From Gemmatimonadaceae bacterium (GTDB lineage Bacteria; Latescibacterota; UBA2968; UBA8231), in assembly GCA_002726335.1 (NCBI GenBank), contig PBSR01000160.1, forward strand, positions 1 through 7,148: a stretch of 7,148 bases of DNA. The letters are read 5' to 3'. Every line of letters begins with the position of its first letter. The stretch's first letter is position 1. This document shows, piece by piece, positions 1 through 6,699 of this stretch. The notes beneath the pieces are model-generated. The model did not search any database and was not told the origin of the DNA. It saw nothing but the letters and a program-made list of their open reading frames with translations. The translations under genes and the position numbers were made by a program.

Positions 1-1
1 C

Positions 2-544
2 GACGCGGCGTACGACCCGCGCTACAGCCCGTACACGCTCACCGGCACGGACGTCAAAGGGTTCGACTACACGCCGCCGCTGTGGACCACCTTCGAGGTG
101 ACGGTGATCAACCGTACCCGGGAGCGGGTCGAGTTCGATCCAACACAGGTGGCACTTCGTACCGACGGTGGTGAGAAGTATCTCTGCAGGCAGGGGGTTG
201 GCCAGTGGCACGAGAAGGGCGAGTACTACAGCTACGCCTATCTGAAGTGGAGTAGCGAAGACGGCAACACTCAATATCACAAAGCACTGGACCGCAATCC
301 GATTTTTGAGCGGAGTGAGTACAAGCGCGAGAAGCCTGTCCGCAAGGGAGGGCGGTACAGTGGCATAATCAACTTCCCGGCGCTGCCCATGGAGACGCAG
401 ACGATCACGCTGGATGTGGCCAGCTTCATCCTCGCTTTCGATCGTTTCGAAGTGGGCTACGGCAATCCCACGGAGTTTGTCGATCTCAAGTTCGAGTTCA
501 TCGTGGATCACGGCGTACGCCCCGTGCCGGAGAAGCAGAGCTGA
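2..544 (+). CDS. Beta-sandwich-like hypothetical protein, 5' end outside window
   Basis: The reading frame is open from base 2 to the TGA at 542-544 and gives 180 residues, so the true start lies left of the window. A GTG at base 98 could be called as a start, but the 32 residues before it read as ordinary protein (DAAYDPRYSPYTLTG...) and the GTG falls inside what looks like a continuous beta strand (TFEVTVINRT), so I treat it as internal. The visible part alternates polar and hydrophobic residues in strand-like stretches, with an N-R-T turn early, a charged, Tyr-rich middle and a strand-rich end (near FVDLKFEFIVDHGV). This resembles the Ig-like sandwich of small exported proteins such as the DUF4352 type, but I do not recognise the family and assign no function. 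One cysteine is visible (YLCRQG). Its stop overlaps the start of the lipoprotein gene, so the two are probably translated together. An envelope location is inferred only from its neighbours. Confidence 0.8.
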   Translation, partial: DAAYDPRYSPYTLTGTDVKGFDYTPPLWTTFEVTVINRTRERVEFDPTQVALRTDGGEKYLCRQGVGQWHEKGEYYSYAYLKWSSEDGNTQYHKALDRNPIFERSEYKREKPVRKGGRYSGIINFPALPMETQTITLDVASFILAFDRFEVGYGNPTEFVDLKFEFIVDHGVRPVPEKQS

Positions 545-546
545 TG
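529..546 (+). promoter_or_regulatory. Ribosome binding site and TGATG stop-start overlap
   Basis: GGAGAAG at 529-535 lies 8 bases before the ATG at 544-546 and is a good Shine-Dalgarno match. The stop TGA (542-544) of the upstream gene shares its last base with this ATG. The arrangement supports 544 as the start and suggests translational coupling between the two genes. Confidence 0.7.
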
Positions 547-1209
547 GGAACGCCACGGACGCAACGGCTGGCGATGTTGCTGGTAGCCTTCGTAGCCAGC
601 GGCTGCATCACTCTGAAGTACGAGCTGCTCAAGGATACCAGCCTGCCGAACCCCATGACGGCTCCCATCAAGATCTATATCAGGGAGTTTCCGGTAGAGA
701 GCAAGGCCGCCATCGTCGATCCCAGGGCGGCCGACGCCGCCGCTTCGCAGGGAGGCGAGTCGTACGTCACCAACGCGCTGGCCAGCAAGGGCTCGCCCCT
801 GACCACGATCTCGCGCCCCTCGCGCATCGAGGATCTCTCCGGGGCCGTCCTGCGCGAACTGCGACGGGACCGCGTGCGAGTGTTCTCTCAAGTCGTGCGC
901 CTCGAAGAGCTGGATGAAGACAGCGTCCGTGAGATCGACAATCCCTTTGAACTGGTCTCAACGCGGGAGGATGCGCACCTGCAGATCACAGGAACCGCGC
1001 GGGTCCATTCTCAGCGAGTGCGCAAGGTGTTTTCGCAGAACGCCGAGAGTGTCGAAGTAGAGGTGCAGGTAGAGGACCTCAGCACCGGGCAGATCAGCAG
1101 CAAATCGCCGCTGAAGGTCGGTGTGGTCATGACGTTCAATTCGCGGGAACTGGAAGAGGCCATGGCCATTGCCGTGGTATCCAGTCTGACCCGGAAACTC
1201 CTGTTCTGA
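544..1209 (+). CDS. Predicted outer-membrane lipoprotein, YajG/CsgG-N-like architecture
   Basis: The product has 221 residues. It starts with a basic stretch (R5, R8), a hydrophobic core (residues 9-18) and a lipobox A-S-G-C with the lipidated cysteine at C21, the only cysteine. Residue 22 is Ile rather than Asp, which by the E. coli Lol rule favours the outer membrane. The mature part seems to follow a strand-helix-strand-strand-helix order: a strand near 42-49 (IKIYIREF), a helix near 97-109 leading to a strand at 110-115, a strand near 143-153 (DAHLQITGTARV), a strand and turn near 169-183 (VQVEDLSTGQ), and a last helix near 200-219. This order is seen in small lipoproteins such as YajG, LPP20 and the N-terminal part of CsgG. 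The likeness is architectural and I cannot assign a family. It could be a periplasm-facing accessory for the barrel proteins encoded downstream. The next gene begins 2 bases after its stop. Confidence 0.85.
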   Translation: MGTPRTQRLAMLLVAFVASGCITLKYELLKDTSLPNPMTAPIKIYIREFPVESKAAIVDPRAADAAASQGGESYVTNALASKGSPLTTISRPSRIEDLSGAVLRELRRDRVRVFSQVVRLEELDEDSVREIDNPFELVSTREDAHLQITGTARVHSQRVRKVFSQNAESVEVEVQVEDLSTGQISSKSPLKVGVVMTFNSRELEEAMAIAVVSSLTRKLLF

Positions 1210-1211
1210 CA

Positions 1212-2879
1212 GTGCGATGGAAGCTTCTGTCTACACTCCTGTGGCTGGGCATCACGCCTGCTACCGCCGATCTGAGGACGTGGGTCGTGTCTGACGCGGC
1301 AGCGTTCTCCGGGGGCGTCGTGCAGGATGTGCAGGTTCATCCTGACAGTCTGGTGATCCTTGCGAGTCTGACGGGCGAGGAAAACCTGGCCCTGGGAAGG
1401 TCGGTGGTCGATCAGTTTGGCAAGCGCGTGCCTCTGGCGGACGGCAGCATCGCCCTGGTGCGGAGCGAGTGGATCTCCGGTACGCCCAATGTGTTCGGCC
1501 AGGAGTTCACCGTCGATCTCGGGGTCGCCCGGGCGATCAACCGGGTTCGCCTCCTCGCCGGCGAGACCGCGTTGGCCCAGGGCGAATACTTCGTGCGCGG
1601 CTATCGACTGGAGACTTCTCCGCGGACGCAGGTCTGGCAGCTGCTGTCCGAAGAGTCCGAGAATTTCAGACTGAACGTGGACACGCGACAGGATTCGACG
1701 TGGGTTGAGTTCGACGAGTCCGGCGCCCCGGTCCCGCGGGTCGGACGGTTCGTGCGCCTGACAGTGATCCGTCAGGATCGCAGCAACTGGGTCGCCATCG
1801 GCGATATCGAGGTCTACGGGCAGGGATACACCAACGAGGGTTTCATCGAAGATGGTTTCTCACCGGAGACACCGGTGAATGTGGGACGTGTACGCTGGGG
1901 GTTCGAGTCCGCCGAACAGACGGAAGTCGAGCTGCAGGTTCGGGGCACGTCGGATGACGGGGTCGGTCTCGAGTGGAGCGACGTGGCCCACCACACCGAG
2001 TCCGGGTTCCTGTTCGAGGGCGAGGAACCCGTGGAGCGGATCGAGTATCGCGCTCTGCTGCAGAACGAAGCGCCCCATGTAACCCCGGTGTTGCAGAGGA
2101 TCGAGGTCGAGTACGATCCGACTCTGGTGGCATCCGACCTGGCCGGAGCGGTGCTCTCAGAGGACCCCATCCGCAAGGGGGTGCCGGCGCGTCTGGGGTA
2201 CCAGATCCAGACCGACGTCGGCGCCGACGACTACGGCGTCGACCTCGTGCGCCTGCAAGGTGCGGCTTTTGATGTGGAGCAGGTGCGTATCGATGGCCGG
2301 AGCTTGGAACTCGATCCCACGCTGAGCCGAGGGTTTAGGTTCTCAGAATTGACCGAGTCAGCTGAGACTCTCATCGAACTGGCCCCCGAGGAACGGATCG
2401 GAACCTCCGCCGTGATCGAGATCATCGGGCAAGCCCTGTTCCTGCAGGACCTGACCGCCGTGACCATCGAGGCGGGAAGCCGGCAGCAGGATGAGGCCGA
2501 CGGCTATATCAACTGGCAGCGTGGACGGGAGCTCTCCCCCGGTGCCTGGACCGTACTGGCCAGCGGCAAACCCCTCAATCTGTTGAGCACCGTCGAGGTC
2601 AGCCCGCAGCCCTTTTCTCCTTTTTCGGGCGAAAGCCTGGGGCTGCAGGTGGTCGTGAGCAACATCGAGGCGGGCAGGGAGATCAGCCTGAAGATCTTCA
2701 CCCTGGATGGTGGGCAGGTACGGCGGCTGCGGCAATCCGGTCGCGCCAGGTTGTATCGCTTCGATTGGGATGGTCGGGACGGGCAGGGGAAGGTCGTCGC
2801 ACCGGGCCTGTATCTATATGAGGTCGGCGTGAGCGAGAGCAGTGCCGCACGCAGAGGCACCCTTGTGGTGGCGTACTAG
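1212..2879 (+). CDS. Exported discoidin-like protein with FlgD/Ig-like C-terminal domain
   Basis: The product has 555 residues. The GTG at 1212 is the only start that keeps the signal peptide (MRWKLLSTLLWLGITPATA, cut after A19); no clear Shine-Dalgarno precedes it, so it may be coupled to the lipoprotein gene that ends 2 bases upstream. Residues about 50-205 look like an F5/8 type C (discoidin) galactose-binding-like jelly roll: NLALGRSV, then FTVDLGVARAINRVRLL, YRLETS, W142, WVEFD, RVGRFVRLTV and the closing IGDIEVYG. Residues about 215-302 form a second strand-rich domain (VGRVRWGF, GLEWSDV, RIEYRALL, LQRIEVEYD). Residues about 303-450 are a third, unassigned region. Residues about 460-555 match the FlgD Ig-like fold used as a C-terminal domain in many FCB secreted proteins: SPQPFSP, ISLKIFTLDGGQVRRL, FDWDGRDGQG and APGLYLYEV, ending TLVVAY. 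No cysteine or catalytic motif is seen, so binding or assembly is more likely than catalysis. The ligand is unknown. Confidence 0.88.
   Translation: MRWKLLSTLLWLGITPATADLRTWVVSDAAAFSGGVVQDVQVHPDSLVILASLTGEENLALGRSVVDQFGKRVPLADGSIALVRSEWISGTPNVFGQEFTVDLGVARAINRVRLLAGETALAQGEYFVRGYRLETSPRTQVWQLLSEESENFRLNVDTRQDSTWVEFDESGAPVPRVGRFVRLTVIRQDRSNWVAIGDIEVYGQGYTNEGFIEDGFSPETPVNVGRVRWGFESAEQTEVELQVRGTSDDGVGLEWSDVAHHTESGFLFEGEEPVERIEYRALLQNEAPHVTPVLQRIEVEYDPTLVASDLAGAVLSEDPIRKGVPARLGYQIQTDVGADDYGVDLVRLQGAAFDVEQVRIDGRSLELDPTLSRGFRFSELTESAETLIELAPEERIGTSAVIEIIGQALFLQDLTAVTIEAGSRQQDEADGYINWQRGRELSPGAWTVLASGKPLNLLSTVEVSPQPFSPFSGESLGLQVVVSNIEAGREISLKIFTLDGGQVRRLRQSGRARLYRFDWDGRDGQGKVVAPGLYLYEVGVSESSAARRGTLVVAY
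2853..2865 (+). promoter_or_regulatory. Ribosome binding site supporting a TTG start at 2863
   Basis: AGAGG at 2853-2857 is followed after 5 bases by TTG at 2863-2865. The other in-frame candidate, GTG at 2842, has only a GAGAG two bases away, which is too close. The TTG start also gives a cleaner signal peptide. Both starts lie inside the end of the upstream gene. Confidence 0.5.
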
Positions 2880-3735
2880 ATGCCTGTGGCCGGCATATGT
2901 GCTAGCCGTCGCCATTCCGGTGAGTGCTGCCTTCGAGGTCACGGGCGTCGGCGCCCGCAGCACGGCACTGGGCGGCGCTTTCGCCGCCGGGGTGAACTCG
3001 GACGATGTCGTCTGGCACAACCCGGCCGGCAATGCGCGCCTGCAGCAATGGCAGGGCGGCACGACGCACGCTCTGCTCCATCCGGGGTTGAGCGAATCGG
3101 TGAGCGCTCACGGACTGGCCTTCGCGGGGCCGATCCGATCCGGTGCACTTCAGGTGGGCGTTTCGTTTCTGAGCGCCAACGGCTGGAGCGAAGAAGTCGC
3201 CGCCCTGGGGTTCGGTCAGCAGTTGCATCCGCGAGTAGCACTCGGTGGGGTGGTGCGTTCCAGCGCCTGGGAGGCAGAGGATCTGTCCCGCAGAACGTGG
3301 AGCGTGGATATGGGTGGGACCTATGATGTGGGATACATCCACCCCCGGGCTTCCCTGCGGCTGGGCATCCTGCTGAAGGATCTCAACCGCGCCAATACCG
3401 CTGCCGGAGGTCAGGCAGCGGGCCGGACATCCCGGGGGCTCGTCGTCGCCAGTTCGCTGATGCTCGAGGGCCGACAGGTCCTGGTGGATGTGGAGCGACG
3501 AGACGGCAGAACCGAGGTGCGCGGCGGCTACGAGACGGGAGTGATCAGCCTGGCTGGTGCCCGGTTTCGACTGGGCGGCAGCGCGGCAGGGCCTGGATGG
3601 GCAGGCGAAAAAGTCAACGTGGGTATCGGACAGGACTGGAAGCAATGGCACTTCGACTACGCGTACACATATCCCTTGCGTGTCTCCGCCCTGGGGGGCA
3701 TGCATCGATTCAGCCTGAAGTACCTGTGGCGATGA
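2863..3735 (+). CDS. PorV/PorQ-family outer-membrane barrel protein
   Basis: From the TTG at 2863 the product has 290 residues; the GTG at 2842 would give 297. Its start overlaps the previous gene by 17 bases (38 with GTG). The N-terminus MWWRTRC plus a hydrophobic run to PVSA (cut near A22/A23) is a plausible signal peptide. It is followed by the PorV/PorQ and FadL-like signature: G28-V-G-A-R, then L-G-G-A-F-A-A (36-42), and W51-H-N-P-A-G56. The rest is short amphipathic strands separated by turns, ending in alternating F283, L285, Y287 and W289 before a final Arg, as expected of a last barrel strand. In Bacteroidota, PorV binds the C-terminal domains of type IX secretion cargo, while many other family members have no known role. 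At 290 residues this is shorter than classical PorV (nearly 400). Its place directly after a gene for a FlgD-like C-terminal domain suggests a partner relationship, which is inference. Confidence 0.85.
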   Translation: MWWRTRCLWPAYVLAVAIPVSAAFEVTGVGARSTALGGAFAAGVNSDDVVWHNPAGNARLQQWQGGTTHALLHPGLSESVSAHGLAFAGPIRSGALQVGVSFLSANGWSEEVAALGFGQQLHPRVALGGVVRSSAWEAEDLSRRTWSVDMGGTYDVGYIHPRASLRLGILLKDLNRANTAAGGQAAGRTSRGLVVASSLMLEGRQVLVDVERRDGRTEVRGGYETGVISLAGARFRLGGSAAGPGWAGEKVNVGIGQDWKQWHFDYAYTYPLRVSALGGMHRFSLKYLWR

Positions 3736-3763
3736 ATCGCGGCACGACGCGAAACCACTCGAT

Positions 3764-3778
3764 GAGGACACTGTCATG
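3764..3778 (+). promoter_or_regulatory. Strong ribosome binding site for the large barrel gene
   Basis: GAGGA at 3764-3768 sits 7 bases before the ATG at 3776, the best-formed Shine-Dalgarno in the window. The 40-base gap 3736-3775 that contains it shows no terminator hairpin or recognisable promoter, so read-through from upstream is expected. Confidence 0.75.
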
Positions 3779-6694
3779 AGAGTTGCGAGACAACGTCTGG
3801 TGCGTACAGGCCTGCTGGGGCTTCTGGGCTGCATGCTGCTGGGAACCGGGGTCGAGGCACAGACCTTCATGCGCAACCGAGACTTCTTGAACCTCGGCCA
3901 TCCGGAGCCGTACCTGAACTATGGCCGCAAGGAATACGACCCGTACCCGGCGGTGATCAACGCCCGCAACCGGTACGACCGACTGGGCAACTTCCTGTCG
4001 CGCGGCTTCAACGTCTTCAACTGGGAGTTCTCCCGGCCAGGTGTCAGCGACATCGACACCCGGACGGCCCAGTACCTGGGCTGGTTCGCCAACCTGGTCA
4101 TGCTCAACGACTCCTATCGAGGCTGGAACTACCGGCTGACGCTGGGGGAAGACATCCGTGCCAAGTTCACCGACCTCACCTTTCACGACCCCCGGTTCTT
4201 CGGCATCCTGTTCGACGGGGCCTCCTCCGATAACCGCTTCACGCTGATGCTGAGCCAGGGCGGTGACCAGCTGAACACCGCCAAGTTCTCCACGTTCCGG
4301 GCCACCACCGAACGTTCTCCCGTGCTGCTCTTCGGCGGACACTGGGAAACCAAGCTGGGCAACGTCCTGCGCCTCGGAGCCACCTACTTCAATCAGCACA
4401 TGGCCAACACCTTCGATGTCGAGGGCGATTTCTTCAGGGGCGACACCCCGTACAGCATGCTGCCGCCGTCCTTCATCGAGGTCATCATCGAGGACGATTC
4501 TCCCCAGGACGTCGGCATCTCGGCGCGGATTTACGACGTCGACATCGTTATCACCGGCGAATCGGGAGGGCAGCCGGTACGACTGACGAGTTTCGAAGGG
4601 GATGCCGAGTACGACCCGACTCTGAAGATGGTCGACCCCGTGGCCGGCCGAGTCGACGGGGTCGAGGTCTCGGGACCCGTGGATCAGGTGATCTTCGAGT
4701 TCAGGATGCCGCTGAGTACGCTGGCCGCCGACGCAGATTATGCCGCCGATCCTGACGCCGTCACGGGGCTTTCACTTCATTCCGTGCGTTTCATGGCGGA
4801 CATCGAGGGTGACTACCGCATCAAGGTGCGTCAACGCCATCTCTACTTCAATCAGCGCGCCCACGAGAAGAACGTCAGCAAACTGGCCGACGGCGACGAC
4901 GCCTACGCACCTGGTGGTTCGAAATACGTGAACCCCTATACCGGTCTGAAGGGCGACGACGCCCTGCTGTCCATCGACGAAGTCACGCAGGACCACCCCG
5001 AGTCCTTCCGCAACTGGCCGGTGCAGCCGGATCAGACCATCTCGCAGGTCAACCCGTTCCTGCAGTTCCAGTGGGACCTGGAAGACCCGAGCCGGGCAGC
5101 CTACACCGTGCTCCGCGCCGAGGGCAACAGCAAGGGCAGGTCAGTGGTCAGTTTCGACTATGGCATTCCCACGGGGCAGGCTTTGTGGGGACTCGACTGG
5201 GATCTCGAACTGAAGGGTCTCAACGTCAAGGGTGAGATCGTCACCAATCCTCAGTACTACATTTTTCCCGTGGGCAGCAATGGCGGCGACCGCTTCGACA
5301 AACGCAGTTGGGGCTACTTCCTGACAGCGGATAAGGAGCTTGGTCCGGTGCAGCTCGGAGCTGAGATCTTCAGTCTGGATCCCGACTTCAGCGGCAACTA
5401 TGACAGCATCCGTGGCGGTGTACCCTTCTTCACCGACGACTGCATCACCTGCCCCCAGATGCAGGAAATGTTCGTCATGACGGACAACGACGACAACGAT
5501 CAGTGGCCGGACGAGATGCAGAACGAGAGGCCGAGCGCCGAGAAAACGGACTCCGGCATCTTCCCCGGTCTGGACGAGAACCTGGATCTGGTACCCGACA
5601 GCGATCAGAACATCAACGGCATACCCGACTGGACCGAACCGATCCTGTTCTACGATGCTGATCCGCCGGACTTCATCTACGGTGTCGACTTCAACAACAA
5701 CGGTGTCGTCGACTTCCGCGAGAACGACGCCCGTCCGGACTATCCCTATGCCCGCGACCGCGAGGGTGTCCACCTGCTGGGCACGCGCAAGGGACTGGGT
5801 CGCTGGGGCAAGTGGATCACCGCGGGCCTGTATCGCATGAAGGAACCGGCCGGCGGCAACGAGTCCAACGCCTACTACGTGCGGTACGAGCACAACTTCG
5901 TATCACCCTACCTGGGCCGGGTTCGGATCAACGACGATATCAAGTGGGTGGAAGACAGCATCCGCGATCCGGTATACATCTGGCGAGAGGTCGGCTTCCG
6001 CGAGCGGATCCCCAGTCCTTACCCGTATCTGACGGGTCTGCAGATCGAGGCGCGGGACCTCAACAGCCAGTTGCTGCCGCCCCAGGACGATGCCCTGACC
6101 ATGCGCAACAGCGTCGTCAACACCCTGTTCATGGAGTCGCGGTTCAAGCAGATTACCAACCTCAACCTCGTCAACAACGTGCTCTGGGTGCGCAATTCGC
6201 AGAGGGACGACGAGTTTGATGACGGTTTCGTGCAGGAAGCCGGCATCCAGTCACAGTTCACCATGGTGAACCGAGTTGACTACACCGTGAATGCGGGCAA
6301 CCTGACGATCCGTCCCATGTTCAAGCATCTGCTGCTGCGGGAGCACTCCGACGCCCTGGACCGGGCCACCGGTGACGGCCTGGTTCGTTCCACGTCGACC
6401 TGGGCCCCCCTGATCCGCACACGCTACGATCTGACGCCCAAGTCGAATCTGCAGCTGGGGTTCCAGGGGTTTCCGTTCTGGCGTCATCGACACATCGATC
6501 GCGTCGACGAGCGGGATGGCTTCAAGGAGTGGACGCTGGTGCTGATGATGACGAACCGTTCCGACCACTATGGCTACAACGTGTCGTCCCAGTTCGGCTT
6601 CATCCAGACCGACCGTAAATTCGACGACGAGACCAGAGCTGCCGACAGCTTTGACAACTCGCGCCTCTTCTTCGACATCGTCGCCGGGTTCTGA
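3776..6694 (+). CDS. Large predicted outer-membrane barrel protein with Ca-binding-type loops
   Basis: The product has 972 residues. A signal peptide runs from basic residues R2-R10 through a Leu/Gly-rich core to V-E-A (cut after A28). The mature protein is rich in Tyr, Trp, Phe, Asp and Asn and in strand-like stretches (such as WNYRLTLGEDIRAKF, residues 117-131). It ends in L964, F966, I968, A970 and terminal F972, the alternating pattern of a BAM-recognised beta-signal. Residues about 230-350 look like an inserted strand-rich domain (IEVIIEDDSP, YDVDIVITG, VIFEFRMPL). Residues about 550-655 are an acidic insertion with two good EF-hand or dockerin-type loops, D610-N612-N614-G615-D618-E621 and D638-N640-N642-G643-D646-E649, and a degenerate one at 571-582. 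The only cysteines of the mature chain are C556 and C559 (CITC). There is no TonB box or plug domain and it is far shorter than SprA, so a TonB receptor or SprA is unlikely. I do not recognise a named family; the role could be transport, adhesion or surface assembly. Confidence 0.85.
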   Translation: MRVARQRLVRTGLLGLLGCMLLGTGVEAQTFMRNRDFLNLGHPEPYLNYGRKEYDPYPAVINARNRYDRLGNFLSRGFNVFNWEFSRPGVSDIDTRTAQYLGWFANLVMLNDSYRGWNYRLTLGEDIRAKFTDLTFHDPRFFGILFDGASSDNRFTLMLSQGGDQLNTAKFSTFRATTERSPVLLFGGHWETKLGNVLRLGATYFNQHMANTFDVEGDFFRGDTPYSMLPPSFIEVIIEDDSPQDVGISARIYDVDIVITGESGGQPVRLTSFEGDAEYDPTLKMVDPVAGRVDGVEVSGPVDQVIFEFRMPLSTLAADADYAADPDAVTGLSLHSVRFMADIEGDYRIKVRQRHLYFNQRAHEKNVSKLADGDDAYAPGGSKYVNPYTGLKGDDALLSIDEVTQDHPESFRNWPVQPDQTISQVNPFLQFQWDLEDPSRAAYTVLRAEGNSKGRSVVSFDYGIPTGQALWGLDWDLELKGLNVKGEIVTNPQYYIFPVGSNGGDRFDKRSWGYFLTADKELGPVQLGAEIFSLDPDFSGNYDSIRGGVPFFTDDCITCPQMQEMFVMTDNDDNDQWPDEMQNERPSAEKTDSGIFPGLDENLDLVPDSDQNINGIPDWTEPILFYDADPPDFIYGVDFNNNGVVDFRENDARPDYPYARDREGVHLLGTRKGLGRWGKWITAGLYRMKEPAGGNESNAYYVRYEHNFVSPYLGRVRINDDIKWVEDSIRDPVYIWREVGFRERIPSPYPYLTGLQIEARDLNSQLLPPQDDALTMRNSVVNTLFMESRFKQITNLNLVNNVLWVRNSQRDDEFDDGFVQEAGIQSQFTMVNRVDYTVNAGNLTIRPMFKHLLLREHSDALDRATGDGLVRSTSTWAPLIRTRYDLTPKSNLQLGFQGFPFWRHRHIDRVDERDGFKEWTLVLMMTNRSDHYGYNVSSQFGFIQTDRKFDDETRAADSFDNSRLFFDIVAGF
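4632..4665. repeat. Perfect 10-bp inverted repeat inside the large barrel gene
   Basis: TCGACCCCGT at 4632-4641 and ACGGGGTCGA at 4656-4665 are exact reverse complements separated by 14 bases. The spacer contains the palindrome GGCCGGCC (4642-4649), and GTCGAC occurs at 4631-4636 and again at 4652-4657. The stretch codes for VDPVAGRVDGVEV. A hairpin in the mRNA is possible, but GC-rich coding DNA produces such repeats by chance. Confidence 0.45.
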
Positions 6695-6699
6695 GCGCC

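Noticed and set aside
2880..3326. 148-codon + frame starting with the ATG right after the stop at 2879
   Set aside because: The product is Arg/Gly-rich low-complexity sequence, while the overlapping frame carries the GVGAR and WHNPAG signature.
2842..3735. Calling this region a type IX secretion locus
   Set aside because: Only PorV-like and C-terminal-domain-like pieces are present. No SprA, PorK/L/M/N or PorU-like protein is in the window, and PorV/PorQ relatives also occur without the system.
2902..3876. 324-codon open frame on the minus strand opposite the PorV-like gene
   Set aside because: It has no signal, domain or sensible composition, and it runs opposite a gene with a clear family signature. 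GC-rich third positions leave long antisense frames.
3710..4399. 229-codon minus-strand open frame across the PorV-like/barrel junction
   Set aside because: It spans a real gene junction with a strong ribosome binding site on the other strand and has no recognisable domain.
5141..5893. 250-codon minus-strand open frame with Val-rich sequence
   Set aside because: Its Val runs are the complement of the Asp and Asn codons (GAC, AAC) of the acidic insertion in the barrel gene, so it is an antisense shadow.
3776..6694. TonB-dependent receptor or SprA identity for the 972-residue protein
   Set aside because: No TonB box or plug-domain motifs follow the signal peptide, and the length is far below that of SprA.
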